A stretch of 7,896 nt of DNA from Polyangia bacterium (GTDB lineage: Bacteria; Myxococcota_A; Polyangia; Polyangiales; Polyangiaceae): the NCBI GenBank assembly GCA_030430975.1, contig JAUIKB010000228.1, positions 1 through 7,896 of the forward strand. Reading direction: 5' to 3'. The position numbers and the translations under genes were made by a program. Below are positions 4,947-7,896 of the stretch, in pieces. How positions within the stretch are numbered: the stretch's first letter is position 1; every line of letters starts with the position of its first letter. The notes under the pieces were generated by a model. That model worked only from the letters and a program-made list of their open reading frames with translations. It was not told the DNA's origin and did not search any database.

Positions 4947-5482
4947 TCCTCGGCGCGTCTCGGCGTCGTCACGCGGGCAACCGTGCGCCAGCCGAAGCGC
5001 CCTTCGCGGGTAACGATCACCACCGGATCGCCGCGGAGGGCTTTCCAATTGAAGCGAGCGTCCGTCATGCCTCCGCCTAGCTTGACTTTGCGTGGCAGGT
5101 CGCGGCTGCCGCGAGCGTACAGACAGCGCGCGTTCTTGTAACAGCTGGCGATCGCCACCAGTTGCCCGCGGTGCTGGGTCTCAGGCGAGTCATCGAGATA
5201 GTGATTGGCGAGCAGCAGGCTACACGCAGCCCACAGCGTCGGCGCGAACACCACCGGGATGAACTTCGGCATCTCGAGCGCGTTTTTCCACCGGCGCGAC
5301 ACCAGCAGCGTCACCGGCACGCCCACGACCGCACCCATACCCAGCGCGATCCAATACGAACTGGTCTCGACCATCGTCACCGCGTTGGCCACGACTATGA
5401 GCGGGGCGACCGCCACCACAATGGCGATGTAGACGGCGATGCTATACGAGCTGTCGTTGGAATCGCCCATCGCTACAAGCAT
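4943..5482 (-). CDS. Three-helix inner-membrane protein of unknown function
   Basis: The frame is open from ATG 5563, but ATG 5482 is preferred: a GGGGG run lies six bases upstream of it, and the longer version would overlap the opposing nucleotidyltransferase start. This gives 179 residues. Hydrophobic segments at about 14-36, 43-61 and 74-94 are likely membrane helices. A soluble tail of some 80 residues follows, with a Cys-x5-Cys pair (Ser-Cys-Tyr-Lys-Asn-Ala-Arg-Cys) and beta-like ending Gly-Asp-Pro-Val-Val-Ile-Val-Thr-Arg-Glu-Gly. The helices and codon bias support a real gene, but I do not recognise the family. It converges on the second ten-cysteine lipoprotein, and the two stops overlap within CTAG. 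It diverges from the nucleotidyltransferase pair across a 79-base spacer. Confidence 0.75.
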   Translation of the reverse strand: MLVAMGDSNDSSYSIAVYIAIVVAVAPLIVVANAVTMVETSSYWIALGMGAVVGVPVTLLVSRRWKNALEMPKFIPVVFAPTLWAACSLLLANHYLDDSPETQHRGQLVAIASCYKNARCLYARGSRDLPRKVKLGGGMTDARFNWKALRGDPVVIVTREGRFGWRTVARVTTPRRAED

Positions 5483-5494
5483 AGCCAACCCCCG

Positions 5495-5516
5495 GCCTCG
5501 AGTGCCAATCCGAGGC
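5495..5516. promoter_or_regulatory. Inverted repeat in divergent spacer
   Basis: GCCTCG (5495-5500) and CGAGGC (5511-5516) are perfect 6-base arms separated by ten bases. They lie in the 79-base spacer between the leftward membrane-protein gene and the rightward nucleotidyltransferase pair. Arm centres are 16 bases apart, compatible with a dimeric repressor, but no clear promoter hexamers accompany it. Confidence 0.35.
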
Positions 5517-5561
5517 GATTCGTCGTTGGACAGCTCGCCTTGTTGTGACACGGTCGGCGGC

Positions 5562-6347
5562 ATGCGCCAGCGCGACGTAGACGAAGTCTGGACTCAGCTC
5601 GATCGCGGTCGGCTCGGCTCGGTCCTGCAGGAAGGTCCCCCTGCCCTGTTTGCGTCGATAAGCGGGGCACATCTGTACGGGTTTGCGTCGGCCAACAGCG
5701 ACGTGGACTTGCGGGGCGCGTTCGTGCTCCCGGTCCGAGCGCTGCTCGGCCTAAAGCCGCCTGAGGAAACGATCACAATCGAGCGTCTGGAGGACAACCT
5801 GGAGCTCGACTGGGTCGCCCACGACGTGCGCAAGTTCGCCGCGATGATGATCCGGCATAACGGCTACGTCCTGGAACAGCTGTACTCGCCTCTGAGCGTC
5901 GCCGAGCGTCCCGAAGCCGAAGAGCTGCGCGCGCTCGGCAAGGGCTGCATCACGCGCGGACTGCTGCGACACTACCGCGGGTTTGCGCGCGGGCGCCGCA
6001 AGCTGCTCTTGGAACCGACCGCCACGGTCAAGCATCTGCTGTACGCCTATCGGGTTTACCTGACGGGTATTCATGTATTGACCAGCGGCGAAATCGAGGC
6101 GAACCTGCCGTTGTTGAACGAGACGTTCCGACTGAGCTTCGTGGACGAACTGATCGCCCGCAAGCGCGCCGGTACCGAAAAGGAACCGCTCGGCGAAGGC
6201 GAAGCGGCCCAGCATGCGGCCCATCTCGACAAGCTCGAGCTGCAGCTCCACGAAGCCTACGACAGAAGCTCGCTCCCCGAGGAACCGACCTCGGTCGATG
6301 CGCTTGATGACCTGGTGATCCGTACTCGACTGGCGATGGATCCGTGA
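5562..6347 (+). CDS. Pol-beta-superfamily nucleotidyltransferase (RlaP/PF10127-like), first of coupled pair
   Basis: The protein has 261 residues from ATG 5562; the frame extends upstream to 5439 but that would run over the divergent gene's start and adds no family sequence. The active-site signature is Ser34-Gly-Ala-His-x-Tyr-Gly40 followed by Ser46-Asp47-Val-Asp49-Leu-Arg-Gly52, with Asp47 and Asp49 as metal ligands. Asp83, in Leu-Asp-Trp-Val-Ala-His-Asp-Val-Arg-Lys-Phe, is the probable third carboxylate. The usual Gly-Ser of the nucleotide-binding turn is Gly-Ala here. The remaining helical region matches the length and style of PF10127 proteins, some of which sit in RNA-repair operons as RlaP. 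NMP transfer to an RNA or protein target is expected; the substrate is unknown. Its stop overlaps the next start as GTGA, so the two are translationally coupled. Confidence 0.85.
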   Translation: MRQRDVDEVWTQLDRGRLGSVLQEGPPALFASISGAHLYGFASANSDVDLRGAFVLPVRALLGLKPPEETITIERLEDNLELDWVAHDVRKFAAMMIRHNGYVLEQLYSPLSVAERPEAEELRALGKGCITRGLLRHYRGFARGRRKLLLEPTATVKHLLYAYRVYLTGIHVLTSGEIEANLPLLNETFRLSFVDELIARKRAGTEKEPLGEGEAAQHAAHLDKLELQLHEAYDRSSLPEEPTSVDALDDLVIRTRLAMDP

Positions 6348-7333
6348 CGTTCGTTCCCAGCGATACCGCTGTCTTCGTGACGCTCGCCGGCAGTCACGCG
6401 CACGGCACATCGCGAGCCGACTCGGACGTGGATCTGCGCGGCGTGTGTGTGGCGCCGCCGCGTGTGCGCCTGAGCTATCGGCAACGGTTCGAGCAGAGCG
6501 ACGCGGCGCTGGCTGGGCGTACCGGCGACGCGGTGACCGCCGCTCTGGCGGCCCGAGGTCTCGAGGCGACGCCCAAGGTCGAATCGGTGTTGTTCGATGT
6601 CACGAAGTTCGTGCGACTGTGTGCAGACGCGAACCCCAACGCGCTTGAGATCCTATTCGCCGATCAGCGAGACTGGCTGTTCTCAACGCGGCAGTGGACG
6701 CTACTACACGCGCGGCGCCAGGGATTCCTCTCCGCCAAGGTGGGCGAAACGTATCTGCGCTACGGACTCGCCCAGCTCAAGCGCATCAAGAGCCACCGCT
6801 CGTGGCTTCTGAGTCCGCCTGAGCGCGAACCCGCCCGCGGCGACTTTGGGCTGCCCAACGAGCCAACACTGAGCGCCGAAGACCGCCGCGAGGCAGAAGC
6901 CGTCATGGCGACCGTCGAACTGCCGAAGGCCGTCACGCGCACTCTCAGCGCCGAGCGCCGCTACCGCGCGGCTCGCCGCCAGTGGGACGCTTATCAACGC
7001 TGGAAGCGCGAACGCAATCCCGCGCGCGCCGCGTTGGAAACGCGATTCGGATACGACACGAAGCACGCGGCGCACCTGGTGCGGCTCATGCGCACTGGCG
7101 CCGAGCTATTGAGCACGGGTCAGCTGCACGTGCGGCGCACGGATGCCGACGAGCTGGTGGCGATCCGCGACGGCGCCTGGACGTTCGACGAGCTCGCGGA
7201 GCAAGCCGGTCAACTGGAGAGCACCATGGCTCAACTGACGGAGTCCACGTCGCTGCCCGTCGACGTCGATCACGACGCGCTTGACGAGCTGCTCTTCGAA
7301 GTCATCACGGCGGTCGATTCAGGTGAAGCGTAG
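6344..7333 (+). CDS. Pol-beta-superfamily nucleotidyltransferase (RlaP/PF10127-like), second of coupled pair
   Basis: This 329-residue protein starts at GTG 6344, sharing four bases with the previous stop. The nucleotidyltransferase signature is canonical: Gly16-Ser17-His-Ala-His-Gly21, then Ser27-Asp28-Val-Asp30-Leu-Arg-Gly. Glu80, in Glu-Ser-Val-Leu-Phe-Asp-Val-Thr-Lys-Phe, aligns with Asp83 of the first copy and is the likely third carboxylate. A Pro-Asn-Ala-Leu-Glu-Ile-Leu-Phe segment and a helical, Arg-rich C-terminal half (with Phe-Gly-Tyr-Asp-x-Lys-His-Ala-x-His-Leu-Val-Arg) follow, typical of PF10127 members. The two copies are similar only in the catalytic domain, so they look like a specialised pair, perhaps a heterodimer, rather than a recent duplication. 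Cytoplasmic. RNA repair or tRNA end modification is the best family-based guess. Its last 64 bases overlap the convergent Dps-like gene. Confidence 0.87.
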   Translation: MTFVPSDTAVFVTLAGSHAHGTSRADSDVDLRGVCVAPPRVRLSYRQRFEQSDAALAGRTGDAVTAALAARGLEATPKVESVLFDVTKFVRLCADANPNALEILFADQRDWLFSTRQWTLLHARRQGFLSAKVGETYLRYGLAQLKRIKSHRSWLLSPPEREPARGDFGLPNEPTLSAEDRREAEAVMATVELPKAVTRTLSAERRYRAARRQWDAYQRWKRERNPARAALETRFGYDTKHAAHLVRLMRTGAELLSTGQLHVRRTDADELVAIRDGAWTFDELAEQAGQLESTMAQLTESTSLPVDVDHDALDELLFEVITAVDSGEA

Positions 7334-7806
7334 CGACGACGATGCGTTTCGATCTCGACGGCGTCATGGGCGGCGCGCCGCGACGCCGCGGCGATAACGG
7401 CCGCTGACGCAGCATCGCCGATACGTTCGCAGTCTTGGAGCGAAACCTGCAGCCTGTCACCGTAGCGTTCGTATTGCTGAGCCACGGCCGACAACACTAC
7501 GCTGGTGCCTGCACCGACGGCTTCGATCGGCAGGGCTGGGTGGAGTCGCCGCACGCTGCGCGGGGCCGCGCCGCCCAGCTGCGCGTACCGGTCGGCTAGG
7601 TCTGCGGCGCTGTCGCGAAGCCGCTCGCCGAGCCCGTCGAGCAGCGCGTGGCGAGCCAACGCGTGCGGCCCTCGCACAGCCCACTGCGCCGCCGTCACCA
7701 TCAGCTGCAAATCGACCGTCGCAACCCAGGCTCGTCGCAGCGAGGTGCGGGCGGTCGGGGCATCGTCACGCAGCGCGGCCCCCTGGCTCGCGCTAAAGCG
7801 CATCAT
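7270..7806 (-). CDS. Dps-like ferritin-fold protein with degenerate ferroxidase site
   Basis: The protein is 178 residues from ATG 7806; ATG 7803 is equally possible, and an in-frame TAA at 7882-7884 limits extension. Residues 31-84 follow the Dps pattern closely: Gln41-Trp-Ala-Val-Arg-Gly46, His53-Ala-Leu-Leu-Asp57-Gly, Asp-Leu-Ala-Asp72-Arg and Leu-Gly-Gly. The later Ala-Ala-Ser-Arg helix also matches. Compared from memory with E. coli Dps, His63 and Asp67 are kept (His53, Asp57), while His51 becomes Gln41, Asp78 becomes Ala68 and Glu82 becomes Asp72. Iron oxidation may therefore be weak or lost. The tail is Ser-rich, partly because that end is antisense to the nucleotidyltransferase gene. 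Dps proteins form 12-mers that protect DNA and store iron; whether this one does is inference. High third-position GC supports coding. Confidence 0.72.
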   Translation of the reverse strand: MMRFSASQGAALRDDAPTARTSLRRAWVATVDLQLMVTAAQWAVRGPHALARHALLDGLGERLRDSAADLADRYAQLGGAAPRSVRRLHPALPIEAVGAGTSVVLSAVAQQYERYGDRLQVSLQDCERIGDAASAAVIAAASRRAAHDAVEIETHRRRYASPESTAVMTSKSSSSSAS

Positions 7807-7896
7807 CCGCCAGCGGGTCGCCGTGCTGCTTGCGGGGCTGTTCGGAACGGTTGACGCGCTCAGAAGTGTTGAGCTTCGTCGTTAGCCATTCGATCC

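Noticed and set aside
5439..5561. Upstream start for the first nucleotidyltransferase at ATG 5439
   Set aside because: It lies inside the divergent membrane-protein gene and adds no family-like sequence before the catalytic domain.
7505..7885. 126-codon plus-strand frame at the right end
   Set aside because: It is antisense to the Dps-like gene, whose homology and third-position bias are much stronger.
7860..7889. Minus-strand nine-codon frame beginning ATG 7889
   Set aside because: Too short, no ribosome-binding site visible because of the window edge, and nothing to link it to the Dps-like frame.

Overview
The window is high-GC DNA with strong third-position GC bias, and several short secreted lipoproteins that carry Gly/Ser/Thr-rich linkers just after the lipidation cysteine. 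That architecture, together with weak or absent Shine-Dalgarno sites, points to a myxobacterium-like member of the Myxococcota (Polyangia type). This is inference from style, not from a marker gene.

Layout. At the left edge a Spy/CpxP-like lipoprotein gene runs leftwards out of the window (1-507). A 180-base divergent spacer separates it from a rightward LamG-like lipoprotein (688-1626). A two-gene redox group follows: a DCC/DUF393 thiol-disulfide oxidoreductase (1669-2088) and a membrane-anchored peroxiredoxin/thioredoxin-like protein (2143-2937). The second gene has an in-frame UGA exactly where the family has the first cysteine of its CxxC motif (Gly-Ser-Trp-UGA-Pro-Tyr-Cys). Nine bases after the UGA comes a 7-bp hairpin with a GU-containing loop, a good bacterial SECIS candidate. 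I read this as a selenoprotein that standard gene calling would split into two fragments, and it is the main discovery here.

Next comes a gene with a sigma70-like promoter that carries a perfect 17-bp palindrome (2988-3554). Its protein looks like a divergent NADAR-type ADP-ribose-processing family. Two paralogous ten-cysteine lipoproteins follow (3542-4132 and 4266-4946). A convergent three-helix membrane protein of unknown function (4943-5482, minus) shares its CTAG stop palindrome with the second of these. To its right are two translationally coupled Pol-beta-superfamily nucleotidyltransferases of the RlaP/PF10127 type (5562-6347 and 6344-7333). A leftward Dps-like ferritin-fold protein (7270-7806) has lost part of the ferroxidase site and overlaps the second nucleotidyltransferase tail to tail. 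The last 90 bases show no supportable gene.

The gene content suggests a theme of redox and stress handling: selenoenzyme, DCC oxidoreductase, Cys-rich lipoproteins, a Dps-like protein, a NADAR-like protein and RNA-repair-type nucleotidyltransferases. Only the DCC/selenoprotein pair, the NADAR-like/lipoprotein overlap and the nucleotidyltransferase pair have spacing that argues for co-expression. No tRNA, rRNA, CRISPR array, insertion sequence or transposase was seen.
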